Assembly: GCA_034428635.1 (NCBI GenBank)
Contig: DAOUHR010000158.1
Coordinates: 1-26,766 of the forward strand
Direction of reading: 5' to 3'
DNA from: Bin22 sp034428635
GTDB lineage: Bacteria; Chloroflexota; Dehalococcoidia; Lucifugimonadales; UBA3495
Length of the DNA stretch: 26,766 bases
Shown: one piece after another, positions 15,274 to 23,560 of the stretch
Position numbering within the stretch: position 1 is the first letter of the stretch
Layout: each line of letters begins with the position of its first letter
Notes under the pieces: generated by a model
The model's database searches: none
The model's input: the letters and a program-made list of their open reading frames with translations, nothing else
What the model was told of the DNA's origin: nothing
Translations under genes and position numbers: made by a program

Positions 15274-15305
15274 CCAGGGAAGCCCCTGGGGTATCTATGG
15301 CTTCC
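15274..15305 (+). other. Two mutually exclusive hairpins before the dxs promoter
   Basis: CCAGGG (15274-15279) can pair with CCCTGG (15284-15289), loop AAGC. Alternatively GGAAGCC (15278-15284) pairs with GGCTTCC (15299-15305). The two stems share bases, so only one forms at a time. They lie just after the GPP34 gene and directly before the dxs -35 box. No T run, so termination is not assured. Confidence 0.4.
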
Positions 15306-15334
15306 TTGACACTGCGAGGCCGGAATCTTACGCT
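15306..15334 (+). promoter_or_regulatory. Promoter of dxs
   Basis: Perfect TTGACA (15306-15311), 17-base spacer, TACGCT (15329-15334). Start near 15341. The leader can form a six-bp stem CTGCCC (15344-15349) with GGGCAG (15367-15372) before the ribosome binding site. Confidence 0.6.
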
Positions 15335-15409
15335 TTAACTTAGCTGCCCTTATATCCTACCGGTTCGGGCAGACTCCCAGGGTAAGCCTGCTTGTTCCAG
15401 GAAGTGTTT

Positions 15410-17302
15410 ATGTCAACCCTAATACTCGACAGAATAGACTCTCCTTCAGATTTGAAGGGACTGAACCGTAAGGAATTGGATCAGCTAGCCGGCGAGATTC
15501 GGGAAACCATAATTTCTGTCATTACGGAGCGCGGAGGTCATCTGGCGTCCAACCTGGGCGTAGTAGAATTGACGCTGGCGCTCCATCGGGTTTTTGAAAG
15601 CCCCACGGACCGCCTGGTGTGGGATACCACTAACCAGATGTACAGCCACAAGCTGGTTACGGGCAGGCGGAGTGAGTTCCAGGACATCCGCCTGGCCGGC
15701 GGCATTTCCGGTTTTGGAGAACCCACTGAAAGCCCCCACGATACCCTTTGCGCCGGTCACGCGGGCACCGGCCTCTCAATAGCCCTTGGCATAGCCCAGT
15801 CCCTGACTACTCGCAGGCAGGACGCGTGGACTGTAGCCGTGGTAGGGGACGGCGCCATGACCTCGGGTTCCAGCTTTGAGGCACTGAACAATATCGTCCA
15901 CCTGAACCCCGAAAAGCTGGTCGTTGTCCTTAACGACAACGGAATGTCGATATCAGAGAACATCGGCTTTCTGACCAACTGGCGAAAGCGGGTAATCACC
16001 CACCCCGAATACCAGGCAATGATCGGACGGATGCGAGCACTTTCCAAGCGCGTCCCCTCTGGTGACGCTATTTACCGCTTGGTAAGTCGGTTTAATGACA
16101 GCCTGGACACACTTATCCTTCCTACCGTGTTCTGGAACGAAATGGGATTCCAATACCTGGGCCCGGTGGACGGACACGACCTGCGGCAACTGGAGATGAC
16201 CCTGGAGCAGGCCAAGCTGCCAACGGGTCAGGTCCCCATCGTCCACGTCGTTACCCACAAGGGTCACGGTTATGAGCCGGCGGAAGACGATCCCGTGAAG
16301 TTCCACCAGCCCAGCTCTCCGCTGGGTGCCGGTTCGGGCGCGCCAACCTATTCCAGGGTCTTCGCTGATACCATGAGGAAGCTGATGGCGGAAGACGAAG
16401 CGGTAGTAGGTATTTCGGCGGCCATGCTGGAGGGCACCGGCCTGGAGGACGTGCGGCAGGATTTCCCCGATAGAGTTTTCGACGTGGGCATTGCCGAGCA
16501 ACACGCCGTCAGCATGGCGGCAGGTATGGCATCCACCGGGGTCAAACCCTTCGTCTCTATCTATTCCACCTTCTTGCAGCGGGCCTTCGATCAGCTTGTG
16601 CACGACGTTTGCCTGCAGAACCTGCCCGTAACGATAATTGCCGACCGGGCGGGAATTGTAGGAGAGGACGGAAAGACTCATCACGGCTTTCTGGACATTT
16701 CTTACCTGCGGTGTCTCCCCAACGCGGTAGTGGCGGCACCCATGGACGAAAACGACCTGCAACACCTGGTATACACGGCTTACAAGTATCCCGGCCCCTT
16801 TGCAATTCGAATACCTCGAGGCGCGGCGACGGGCTGTGCCAGGGACGAGGACCTGAGGGAACTACCCCTGGGTAGAGGCGCCGTTATCCGCGAGGGCAGC
16901 GACGTAGTGATTTTTGGCTTGGGAAAGGCCGCTACCGCCGCCCTGGAAGCCGCCGACCTGCTGGCCGAATACGGGCTGGCCTGCGGGGTTGTGAACCCAG
17001 TTTTTGTAAAGCCGCTGGACGTTAACCTGTTGTTGGATTCGTCCAGAAGTGCCGGGCGAATCGTGACCGTAGAGGAAAACGTCCTGGCCGGCGGCTTCGG
17101 TTCGGCAGTGCTGGAGACCCTTTCCGAAGCCGGAATGGAAGACGTGCCGGTGCTTCGGATCGGTATGCCCGACTCCTTCGTGGAACACGGTACGGCCGCG
17201 GACCAACGGCACAGGCTGCAACTGGACGCACAGGGCATTGCGGCGCAAATCCTCCAGTCATTTTTCCCAGACCGGGTCACAGTTAGCGCCGCTTCCGACT
17301 AG
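15410..17302 (+). CDS. dxs: 1-deoxy-D-xylulose-5-phosphate synthase
   Basis: 630 residues from ATG 15410, which has AGGA (15399-15402) upstream; TTG 15392 is in frame but less likely. DXS condenses pyruvate and glyceraldehyde 3-phosphate to DXP, the first step of the MEP isoprenoid pathway, using thiamine diphosphate. Motifs: RGGHLASNLGVVELTLALH, the TPP/magnesium site VVGDGAMTSG...LNDNGMSIS (GDG at 146-148, N about 175-177), E363 in DVGIAEQHAVSMAAGMA, and a C-terminal transketolase domain ending in RIGMPDSFVEHGT. MiaA and the isoprenyl-synthase homologue elsewhere in the window draw on its products. A cupin gene follows after 26 bases. Confidence 0.96.
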   Translation: MSTLILDRIDSPSDLKGLNRKELDQLAGEIRETIISVITERGGHLASNLGVVELTLALHRVFESPTDRLVWDTTNQMYSHKLVTGRRSEFQDIRLAGGISGFGEPTESPHDTLCAGHAGTGLSIALGIAQSLTTRRQDAWTVAVVGDGAMTSGSSFEALNNIVHLNPEKLVVVLNDNGMSISENIGFLTNWRKRVITHPEYQAMIGRMRALSKRVPSGDAIYRLVSRFNDSLDTLILPTVFWNEMGFQYLGPVDGHDLRQLEMTLEQAKLPTGQVPIVHVVTHKGHGYEPAEDDPVKFHQPSSPLGAGSGAPTYSRVFADTMRKLMAEDEAVVGISAAMLEGTGLEDVRQDFPDRVFDVGIAEQHAVSMAAGMASTGVKPFVSIYSTFLQRAFDQLVHDVCLQNLPVTIIADRAGIVGEDGKTHHGFLDISYLRCLPNAVVAAPMDENDLQHLVYTAYKYPGPFAIRIPRGAATGCARDEDLRELPLGRGAVIREGSDVVIFGLGKAATAALEAADLLAEYGLACGVVNPVFVKPLDVNLLLDSSRSAGRIVTVEENVLAGGFGSAVLETLSEAGMEDVPVLRIGMPDSFVEHGTAADQRHRLQLDAQGIAAQILQSFFPDRVTVSAASD

Positions 17303-17328
17303 ATTTGTTGCCCACAGGAGGCCCCAGA

Positions 17329-17682
17329 ATGAAGATTCCCCGGATTTACACCGGCGACGACGGGCAGGCCCACATAGAAGAAATCGACGTGGACAGCTTC
17401 CCCAACCCCCAGTCCCTTACCGAAATTACCGGCCTCCAGTTTCGCGTGCAGCAGCCCGGACGGTTCGCCGACTGGCATGTGGAGTCGCGCCGCAACTACA
17501 TCATCACCCTCTCGGGCGAGGGTGAAATTGGCCTGGGAGACGGTTCCCTGCACCGCTTCGGCCCAGGCGCCGTGGTGCTGGTGGAAGACCTTACAGGACA
17601 GGGCCACACCACTCGTGTCACCAGCGATATTCCCAGGGTCACCATTGCCGTGCCCCTGACCAACCAGACTCCCGGTACCTGA
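17329..17682 (+). CDS. Small cupin-fold protein
   Basis: 117 residues from ATG 17329 with AGGAGG (17317-17322) ideally placed. The middle holds a single-domain cupin pattern: WHVESRRNYIITLSGEGEIGLGDGS then a GPGAVVLVEDLTGQGHTTR block, where H/E residues could bind a metal. Such proteins may be enzymes, sugar-binding or sensor proteins; no substrate can be stated. It is 26 bases after dxs and 15 bases before a hydrolase gene, so likely co-transcribed. Confidence 0.75.
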   Translation: MKIPRIYTGDDGQAHIEEIDVDSFPNPQSLTEITGLQFRVQQPGRFADWHVESRRNYIITLSGEGEIGLGDGSLHRFGPGAVVLVEDLTGQGHTTRVTSDIPRVTIAVPLTNQTPGT

Positions 17683-17697
17683 CCGCTTCCTTTTCTC

Positions 17698-18477
17698 ATG
17701 CCCTTTGCTTCCAATAATGGGACCCGCATCTTCCACCGTTCGGAACCCTTAGCGAACGGCGCTAATGATGCCAGGGTTCCCTTGCTTTTGGCCCACGGCT
17801 TTATGCAGCGGTGCGATGACTGGGCCGCATCTGATTATGTGGACCAGCTTAGCCGGCTGCGGCCGCTGATTTTAGTGGACTTCAGGGGCCACGGCCAAAG
17901 CGACAAGCCCCATTCAGTGACCGATTACCGGATGGAGTTGCTGGTGGACGACATGACTGCCGTTCTGGAGCAACTGGAGGCCCCAACCGTTGACTTCATG
18001 GGGTATTCCTTCGGCGCCTGGGTGGGGTTCGGTATGGCCAGGTTTGCGCCTGAACGCCTTCGTTCCCTGGTGCTAGGGGGGATGCATCCCTACGTCCGTG
18101 ACCCGGGGCCCTTGCAGCGGCGAATCGACCGCTTCAGCAAGACCAGAGACGCGCTTGCCGCGGGCGGCCACCACGCGGATCTTATTCCCGACCAGGTGAA
18201 AGCCCAGTTTGCGGATAACGACATTGAGGCCCTGATTGCCCTGACCACCGCCATTCGGGATTCGGAAGGTTTCGAGGGAGCCCTTGACACCCTGCAAGCC
18301 CCGGGTTTGATTTACGCAGGAGAGGAAGACCCGGCATACCCGCTGGCCCGGCAATGCGTTCAAGGCCGCAGCAACCTGGAGTTCCTGTCTCTCCCTGGCC
18401 TTGGGCATATGGAGGCGTGGCATCAAAGCGGCGCGGTCCTTCCTCATGTTATGCGCTTTCTGCAAAGCGTGAAATAG
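17698..18477 (+). CDS. Alpha/beta hydrolase
   Basis: 259 residues of the alpha/beta hydrolase fold. The oxyanion LAHGF and DFRGHGQSDKP lead to the nucleophile elbow GYSFG (S104). The acid is probably the aspartate in YAGEEDPAYP and the base the histidine of LPGLGHMEAW. The N-terminus MPFASNNGTRIFHR is typical of this family. No ribosome binding site precedes the ATG, so translation may depend on the upstream cupin gene 15 bases away. Ester, lactone or C-C bond substrates are all possible. Confidence 0.85.
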   Translation: MPFASNNGTRIFHRSEPLANGANDARVPLLLAHGFMQRCDDWAASDYVDQLSRLRPLILVDFRGHGQSDKPHSVTDYRMELLVDDMTAVLEQLEAPTVDFMGYSFGAWVGFGMARFAPERLRSLVLGGMHPYVRDPGPLQRRIDRFSKTRDALAAGGHHADLIPDQVKAQFADNDIEALIALTTAIRDSEGFEGALDTLQAPGLIYAGEEDPAYPLARQCVQGRSNLEFLSLPGLGHMEAWHQSGAVLPHVMRFLQSVK

Positions 18478-18533
18478 CGGCTCCGGCAGCCGGTACTCCG
18501 TCCCTGGCCTCTTCTCCAACCCTCTCCCTAAGT

Positions 18534-18562
18534 TTGATTTAGCCACCTTGGTAGCGTAGAAT
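18534..18562 (+). promoter_or_regulatory. Promoter of the ferredoxin oxidoreductase operon
   Basis: TTGATT (18534-18539), exactly 17 bases, TAGAAT (18557-18562). Start near 18569, about 36 bases before the ATG at 18605, whose ribosome binding site AGGAG is at 18593-18597. Confidence 0.65.
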
Positions 18563-18604
18563 ACCGGGGCAATTGGGGCCGGCCTGCCCTTCAGGAGTGT
18601 ATCC

Positions 18605-19627
18605 ATGCCGCAAACCACGGAACTAAACCTTCTTTGCATGTCCGGCCAGGGTTCGGTGCAGGCAGGGGAAGCCTTGGCAAAGCTTTACGCCGACCAGGGG
18701 TGGTTCGTATCGGTAAATGTCTACCCCGGCACACGTGCCCGCAGCGGTCCGGTCATCAATTATGTCAAGATTTCCGACTCGGAAGTTATGGCCAGTTGCG
18801 CCAACTATCATCCTTCTGAAGTTATCGTCTTCCAGGAAGAGTTGCTGCTCACGGCCAGGAACAACACCCACGAGTTGATTGCCGACGCCATTGGCCGGAT
18901 GAAGCGGGGCACCCTGCTGGTGAACTCTCCCAAGCATCCCCAGGAGATTGACCTGCCCTTTACCCTGGAGGGCGCGGTGGCCACAGTAGACGCCACGGGC
19001 ATTGCGGGCAGGCTTTTGCGGCGCAATCCGCCGCCCGTGGGCCTGACGCTGCTGGGCGCCTATGCCCGCATCACCCAGGCAATTGACCTGGGCGAGTTGC
19101 TGGACGTTATCCGGGATACTTTCCCGGGCGCGGTAGGCGAGCGCAACGTGGAGGCCACCACGGAGGCCTACGAAACGGTTCAGGCCATTGGCGGGGTCAA
19201 ATTCCAGGTAGACCGGACGCCGGCCAGGCTGGACCACACACCCGTGGAGAGCCTGCCCCAGTATTACCAGTTCGACCGTTATGACAAACTGCCCGGCTTT
19301 ACGGGCGGCAGTCCCTTTGTTTGGCGGGACAAGGTGCCCGTCTGCGAAGACAACAAGTGCATCTGCCCAGGGGTGTGCATCAGCGAAGTGATGTGTCCGG
19401 ACGGTACCGGTTTTATCATCCGGCAGGACTTGCCCCACCAGGGCTACCGCATCGACGTTGACTTCTGCCGGGGCTGCGGTATCTGCGCCGAGGTCTGCGT
19501 AGGAAGCGCCCTGACCATGGTGGACGAGGACCAGGTGAAGAAAGACAATCCGGAGTACACGGACATTACTGCGGCGCCCCACCGGCCCGAGATTTCCACC
19601 CACCAACGCATCCATCTGGACATTTAG
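18605..19627 (+). CDS. 2-oxoacid:ferredoxin oxidoreductase, fused gamma-delta subunit
   Basis: 340 residues. Residues 1 to about 190 match the POR gamma domain (LLCMSGQGSVQAGEALAKLY, then SDSEVMASCANYHPSEVIV and LLVNSPKHPQEIDLPF). The C-terminal part is a ferredoxin-like delta domain. In these complexes this subunit carries electrons from the TPP site to ferredoxin. The last cysteine set, C288-x2-C291-x2-C294-x3-C298, is a normal [4Fe-4S] motif except that V replaces the usual P after the last cysteine. The other set, C247, C252, C254, C258 and C264, does not follow CxxCxxC. The gamma-delta fusion followed by alpha and beta genes resembles oxalate oxidoreductase of Moorella, as I recall it. 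The operon has its own promoter; alpha follows after 28 bases. Confidence 0.85.
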   Translation: MPQTTELNLLCMSGQGSVQAGEALAKLYADQGWFVSVNVYPGTRARSGPVINYVKISDSEVMASCANYHPSEVIVFQEELLLTARNNTHELIADAIGRMKRGTLLVNSPKHPQEIDLPFTLEGAVATVDATGIAGRLLRRNPPPVGLTLLGAYARITQAIDLGELLDVIRDTFPGAVGERNVEATTEAYETVQAIGGVKFQVDRTPARLDHTPVESLPQYYQFDRYDKLPGFTGGSPFVWRDKVPVCEDNKCICPGVCISEVMCPDGTGFIIRQDLPHQGYRIDVDFCRGCGICAEVCVGSALTMVDEDQVKKDNPEYTDITAAPHRPEISTHQRIHLDI

Positions 19628-19655
19628 CTACCGCCCGACAATTCAGGAGACGTTG

Positions 19656-20912
19656 ATGACCACCCCGACACCCACCAGGCGCCAGGCCCTTACCGGCAAC
19701 AAGGCGGCGGCCCATGCGCTGCAACTGGCCCGTGTGCAGGTATTGTGCTACTTCCCCATCGGCCCTTCGGACGAAGTGGGCGAGGAACTCTCCAGGATGA
19801 TCCAGCGTGGTGAACTGCCCGCCGAGGTCATTGAACTCGAACACGAACGCAGCGTGATGAACGCGCAGATAACCGCCACCCAGTCGGGAGCACGCTGCTC
19901 CTTCGCCACCAACTCCGAAGGACTTCTGATAGCGGCGCAGCAGCTTATTTTTGCGTCCTACGCCCGCATTCCCATCGTGATTGTGGTTGCGCACCGGGCC
20001 CTGGAGCCCCCCGCCATCGTCAGGTCTGACGACCAGGACACCATCATGTACCGGGACATCCACTGGATGCATTACCACTGCGAGAACGCGCAGGATGTGA
20101 TGGACACGGTCATCCAGGCCTACAAGGTAAGCGAGGACCCGGACGTGCTGCTGCCTGCCTTCGTTACCTACGACGGGTGGGAAGTCTCCCACAACAGCTA
20201 TCCCGTCCAGTTGCCGACACAGGAGGCGATTGACAGCTTCCTGCCTCCCTATGAACTGCCGGCGGAAGTGGACTTCATCAAGAACCTGGACTTCGCCGCT
20301 TATTACGGTGGGCAGCGAATGAGCGGCTACGGCTACATCGACGTGGAACGGGAATACATGGAACGACGGTTCCAGCTGGACGAGGCCCTCAACGTTACCT
20401 CCAAGGCCAGATTGAAGCAGGCCCACCAGGACTACGTAAAACTCACGGGACGGGGCTACGGCGGCCTTATTGAGACCTACCAGATGGAGGATGCCGAGGT
20501 GGCCATCGTGGCCATGGGCTCCCTTTCTTCCACGTCCAGGCTGGCGGTGCACCTGCTTCGAGAGCAGGGCAAGAAGGTGGGCTTAGTGAAGATAAGGACC
20601 TACCGGCCATTCCCCAGCGAAGACCTGGTGGGGGCGCTGAGCAACGTCAAGGGAGTGGTGGTGCTGGACCGCAACACCGTGGCCGCCGTTTACCAGGACC
20701 TCCGCAGCGCCCTGTTCGGGCAGCCCAATCCGCCGGCGGTGCTGGGCCGCATAATAGGTTTGGGCGGCCGGGACGTGACCCAATACAACGTGGTCTACGC
20801 CGCCGAGGAAGCCCTGGCGGCCGCCCGCGGCGGAAGCGTCGCCAAACCGCTGGACTGGCACTTCGAGGTTATTGAAGACGAGGAAATGTTGAACCGGGCC
20901 TTGAACGGTTAG
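19656..20912 (+). CDS. 2-oxoacid:ferredoxin oxidoreductase, alpha subunit
   Basis: 418 residues from ATG 19656 (AGGAG at 19644-19648); an in-frame TTG lies one codon earlier. The N-terminal pyrimidine domain has TGNKAAAHAL, CYFPIGPSDE (31-40), EHERSVMNAQITATQSGAR, SFATNSEGLL and RSDDQDTIMYRD. The C-terminal part (from about 275) is the transketolase-C-like domain with AIVAMGSLSSTSRLAV and LVKIRTYRPFP. The subunit binds TPP with beta and shapes the 2-oxo acid pocket. The substrate-loop threonine of pyruvate enzymes (PITPS) is G36 here (PIGPS), so pyruvate should not be assumed. No extra CoA-binding domain is apparent from the length. Confidence 0.86.
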   Translation: MTTPTPTRRQALTGNKAAAHALQLARVQVLCYFPIGPSDEVGEELSRMIQRGELPAEVIELEHERSVMNAQITATQSGARCSFATNSEGLLIAAQQLIFASYARIPIVIVVAHRALEPPAIVRSDDQDTIMYRDIHWMHYHCENAQDVMDTVIQAYKVSEDPDVLLPAFVTYDGWEVSHNSYPVQLPTQEAIDSFLPPYELPAEVDFIKNLDFAAYYGGQRMSGYGYIDVEREYMERRFQLDEALNVTSKARLKQAHQDYVKLTGRGYGGLIETYQMEDAEVAIVAMGSLSSTSRLAVHLLREQGKKVGLVKIRTYRPFPSEDLVGALSNVKGVVVLDRNTVAAVYQDLRSALFGQPNPPAVLGRIIGLGGRDVTQYNVVYAAEEALAAARGGSVAKPLDWHFEVIEDEEMLNRALNG

Positions 20913-20953
20913 CAACTACCAGCCGATTTTTTCGACCAGCAGGGAGAGAAATT

Positions 20954-21817
20954 ATGCCCATTAAGATGATCCAGGACACTTCCGACCAGCGGGTCTACAT
21001 GAACGTCACCGCCAACCAGTGCCCCGGCTGTCCGGAGAATCTGGCTACCCGGCTGGTTATGCACATCGTGTTCGACCACCTGCGGGAGGAAGACCCCATC
21101 ATCTTTGGCCAGGGCTGCGGCATCGGGCGCGACTTCCTGCAGCGCAGCGGCCTGGGCACCCACGACAGCGGCATTGCCGGAATGCTTACGGCAATGCGGG
21201 TGCGAAATATTGACCGCCCAATCGTGGTTATAGACGGGGACGGACAGATTGACCTGGGCCTGGAGGACCTGGCCACCAGCTTCCAGCAGGGTTACAAGTA
21301 TATCCACGTAGTGTGCGACAACCAGGCCCACGCGGCCAGCGGCAGCCACGCCACGGGCAGTACTGCACCCATGGCCCGCACCAGCGTCCGCCCTTCAGGA
21401 AAGCTCCGCCACCCCAAGCACTTTGCCCTGATGCTTATGTTTAGCGGCGCCGAATACGTGGCCACAGCTTCCACGTCCCATCCCCAGGACCTGGAACGCA
21501 AAATTAAGGCCGCCACCGAACGGATGCCCGCCTTTATCCAGATACTGACTCCCTGCAACCCTTCCTGGGGATATGATGACAACAAGGGTATTGAAGTTTC
21601 GCGACTGGCCGTCGAGAGCGGTATCTGGCCTCTCTACGAGTGGAAGGACGGAGTTTTCCAGCGGCAGAACATCATGCGCAAGTCATCTGTGCGGGACTAC
21701 ATCGGCTCCCAGCGCCGCTATGCCCATCTCGACGAAGAGGGCATCCAACAAATGGAGGAGTACGTGGCAGATCTGAACCGCATGATGAACCAGCTGGAAG
21801 CGGGATTCTCCGGCTAG
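20954..21817 (+). CDS. 2-oxoacid:ferredoxin oxidoreductase, beta subunit
   Basis: 287 residues. The beta subunit binds the TPP diphosphate and the proximal [4Fe-4S] cluster. Cluster cysteines are C23 and C26 (CPGC), C55 (QGCGIGRD) and C201 (TPCNPSWGYDD). The TPP motif is GDGQIDLGLED (95-105) followed by CDNQAHAASG, where N123 is the second half; the usual GDGD is GDGQ. The stretch DNxxxxxSGSHATGSTAPMART replaces the common DNxxYxNTGxQxSxxTPxG. AGGGAGAG at 20940-20947 lies seven bases before the ATG. The active site looks intact, so the complex is probably functional. Confidence 0.88.
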   Translation: MPIKMIQDTSDQRVYMNVTANQCPGCPENLATRLVMHIVFDHLREEDPIIFGQGCGIGRDFLQRSGLGTHDSGIAGMLTAMRVRNIDRPIVVIDGDGQIDLGLEDLATSFQQGYKYIHVVCDNQAHAASGSHATGSTAPMARTSVRPSGKLRHPKHFALMLMFSGAEYVATASTSHPQDLERKIKAATERMPAFIQILTPCNPSWGYDDNKGIEVSRLAVESGIWPLYEWKDGVFQRQNIMRKSSVRDYIGSQRRYAHLDEEGIQQMEEYVADLNRMMNQLEAGFSG

Positions 21818-21829
21818 GTACAGTACGGC

Positions 21830-23470
21830 ATGGTTGCAGACCCGAAACCCTGGTTAAAGTCCTATTCGCCCGGGACGCCGTCCAGCCTGGACTACCCCCG
21901 GGCTCCCCTTTACCACTTTCTCCAGCAGTCGGCATCTCTTTACCCCGACCGGCCAGCCATCATATACGAGGACCCATCGGAAGGGCAGGAACCCGCCGCC
22001 TGGACCTACCGTGACCTGGACCAAAAATCAGACCGGCTCGCCGCCGCCCTGGTCTCCCTCGGGGTCGCGAAGGGCGATCGCGTGGCCTACTACATACAGA
22101 ACTCTCCTGAACTAATTGCCGGCTTCTACGGCATTCTCAAGGCCGGCGCCGTACCTGTACCTTGCAACGTCATGTACCAGGCTGAGGAACTCGCCTACCA
22201 CCTCAACGACTCAGGGGCGCGAACCCTCTTATGTGAAGCCAACCTTTATCCCACGGCGCAAGCCATCCTCCACGAAACCCCCGTGGCCCGCGTCATTGTT
22301 GCTGGGGGCCAGGTGGAAGGACAGGCCCTTTACTGGGAGCAAGTCCTGGTCGAAGCGCCGGCGCTGAGCGAATTACCGGCCATTGACGTGGATCGGGATC
22401 TTGCATTGCTGCCCTACACCGGCGGCACCACCGGCATACCCAAAGGAGCCATGCTCACCCACGCCAACCTGGTGGCCAACGCCGTGCAGTTCCGCGACTG
22501 GTTTGGCTACGAACCTGGCGGCGAAGTTTTCGTTGCCACCTTGCCCCTCTTCCACATTGGCGGTATAGCCGGCGTGATGAGTGTGCCCATCTCCTGCGGC
22601 GGCACTATTGTCCTGTTCCGCCGATTCAACGCCGAAAGGGTGCTGCGGGCCATACAGGACTACCGGGCAACCCGTTTTCTTGGCGTTCCCACCATGTACA
22701 TTGCCCTCCTGAACCACCAGGACGCGGGCAACTACGACCTGTCGTCCCTGCGACCCAGCCGTACCAGCGCCGCGCCGCTGCCCAAGGCGGTAAAAGAGTC
22801 GTTTGACGCCCTGGTGGGACGGGACGTGCTGGTTGAGGGCTATGGTCTTACAGAGACTTCCCCGCTCACACACGCCAATCCTGTGGAAAGCGCCATCGCG
22901 GGTTCCATCGGGGTGCCCCTGCCGGACACCGACGCCCGCATATTTGACGCCGACGACGGAATGGTGGAAATGCCCGTGGGTGAAATCGGCGAAGTAGTGC
23001 TGCGGGGCCCGCAGGTGATGAGGGGCTACTGGAACCGCCCCCTGGAAACCTCGGAAGCAATTCGGGACGGATGGTTCTACACTGGCGACCTGGCGTACAT
23101 GGACGAGAGGGGCTACTTCTTCATCGTCGACCGCAAAAAGGACGTCATCAATGCCGCCGGTTTCAAGGTCTGGCCGAGAGAGGTTGAGGAAATCCTGTAC
23201 CAGCACCCATCGGTTCGACTGGCGGCGGTGCTGGGCGTTCCCGACGATTACCGGGGAGAAACGGTGCGGGCGGTAATCGCGCTCAAGGAAAGCCACAGCT
23301 TCCCCTCGGAGGACGCGGCACGGGAGGATATTCTGGCCCACTGTCAGCGGCATCTTGCCAATTACAAGGTCCCCCGGATCGTTGATTTTCGGGACGAACT
23401 GCCCATGAGCGCAGCGGGGAAAGTGCTGCGGCGCGTTATGCGGGACGAGGCTGGCGGGCCTGAGCAGTAG
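21830..23470 (+). CDS. Acyl-CoA synthetase (AMP-forming)
   Basis: 546 residues of the ANL adenylating enzyme superfamily, which activates a carboxylic acid with ATP and joins it to CoA. Core motifs: A3 loop YTGGTTGIPKG (196-206), the A5 motif EGYGLTETSPLTH, YTGDLAYMDERGYFFIVDRKKDVIN (A7-A8 hinge) and the C-terminal lysine motif MSAAGKVLRR. The length and GFKVWPREVEE segment fit medium/long-chain or aromatic acyl-CoA ligases; the substrate is unknown. It starts 12 bases after the beta subunit stop and ends before a terminator, so it is the last gene of the oxidoreductase operon. Confidence 0.9.
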   Translation: MVADPKPWLKSYSPGTPSSLDYPRAPLYHFLQQSASLYPDRPAIIYEDPSEGQEPAAWTYRDLDQKSDRLAAALVSLGVAKGDRVAYYIQNSPELIAGFYGILKAGAVPVPCNVMYQAEELAYHLNDSGARTLLCEANLYPTAQAILHETPVARVIVAGGQVEGQALYWEQVLVEAPALSELPAIDVDRDLALLPYTGGTTGIPKGAMLTHANLVANAVQFRDWFGYEPGGEVFVATLPLFHIGGIAGVMSVPISCGGTIVLFRRFNAERVLRAIQDYRATRFLGVPTMYIALLNHQDAGNYDLSSLRPSRTSAAPLPKAVKESFDALVGRDVLVEGYGLTETSPLTHANPVESAIAGSIGVPLPDTDARIFDADDGMVEMPVGEIGEVVLRGPQVMRGYWNRPLETSEAIRDGWFYTGDLAYMDERGYFFIVDRKKDVINAAGFKVWPREVEEILYQHPSVRLAAVLGVPDDYRGETVRAVIALKESHSFPSEDAAREDILAHCQRHLANYKVPRIVDFRDELPMSAAGKVLRRVMRDEAGGPEQ

Positions 23471-23491
23471 TCGGGATGGGTTATTCGAGAT

Positions 23492-23526
23492 AAAAACGGG
23501 GCGGGTCTGAGATCCGCTCCATTTTT
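23492..23526. terminator. Bidirectional intrinsic terminator
   Basis: A nine-bp stem (23498-23506 with 23512-23520, two G-T pairs on the plus strand, loop CTGAG) is flanked by AAAAA (23492-23496) and TTTTT (23522-23526). It can end the rightward oxidoreductase operon and the leftward LLM gene, which converge here. Confidence 0.85.
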
Positions 23527-23560
23527 ATGCCAACTGCTCGTCTAAATCCTTTGGGTACAC

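Noticed and set aside
15953..16765. 270-codon frame antisense to dxs
   Set aside because: Shadow of dxs, no recognisable domain.
18623..20552. Long frames antisense to the oxidoreductase gamma-delta and alpha genes
   Set aside because: Composition and lack of motifs mark them as shadows of the conserved plus-strand genes.
22373..23353. 326-codon frame antisense to the acyl-CoA synthetase
   Set aside because: The ANL motifs are all on the plus strand; the antisense product has no features.
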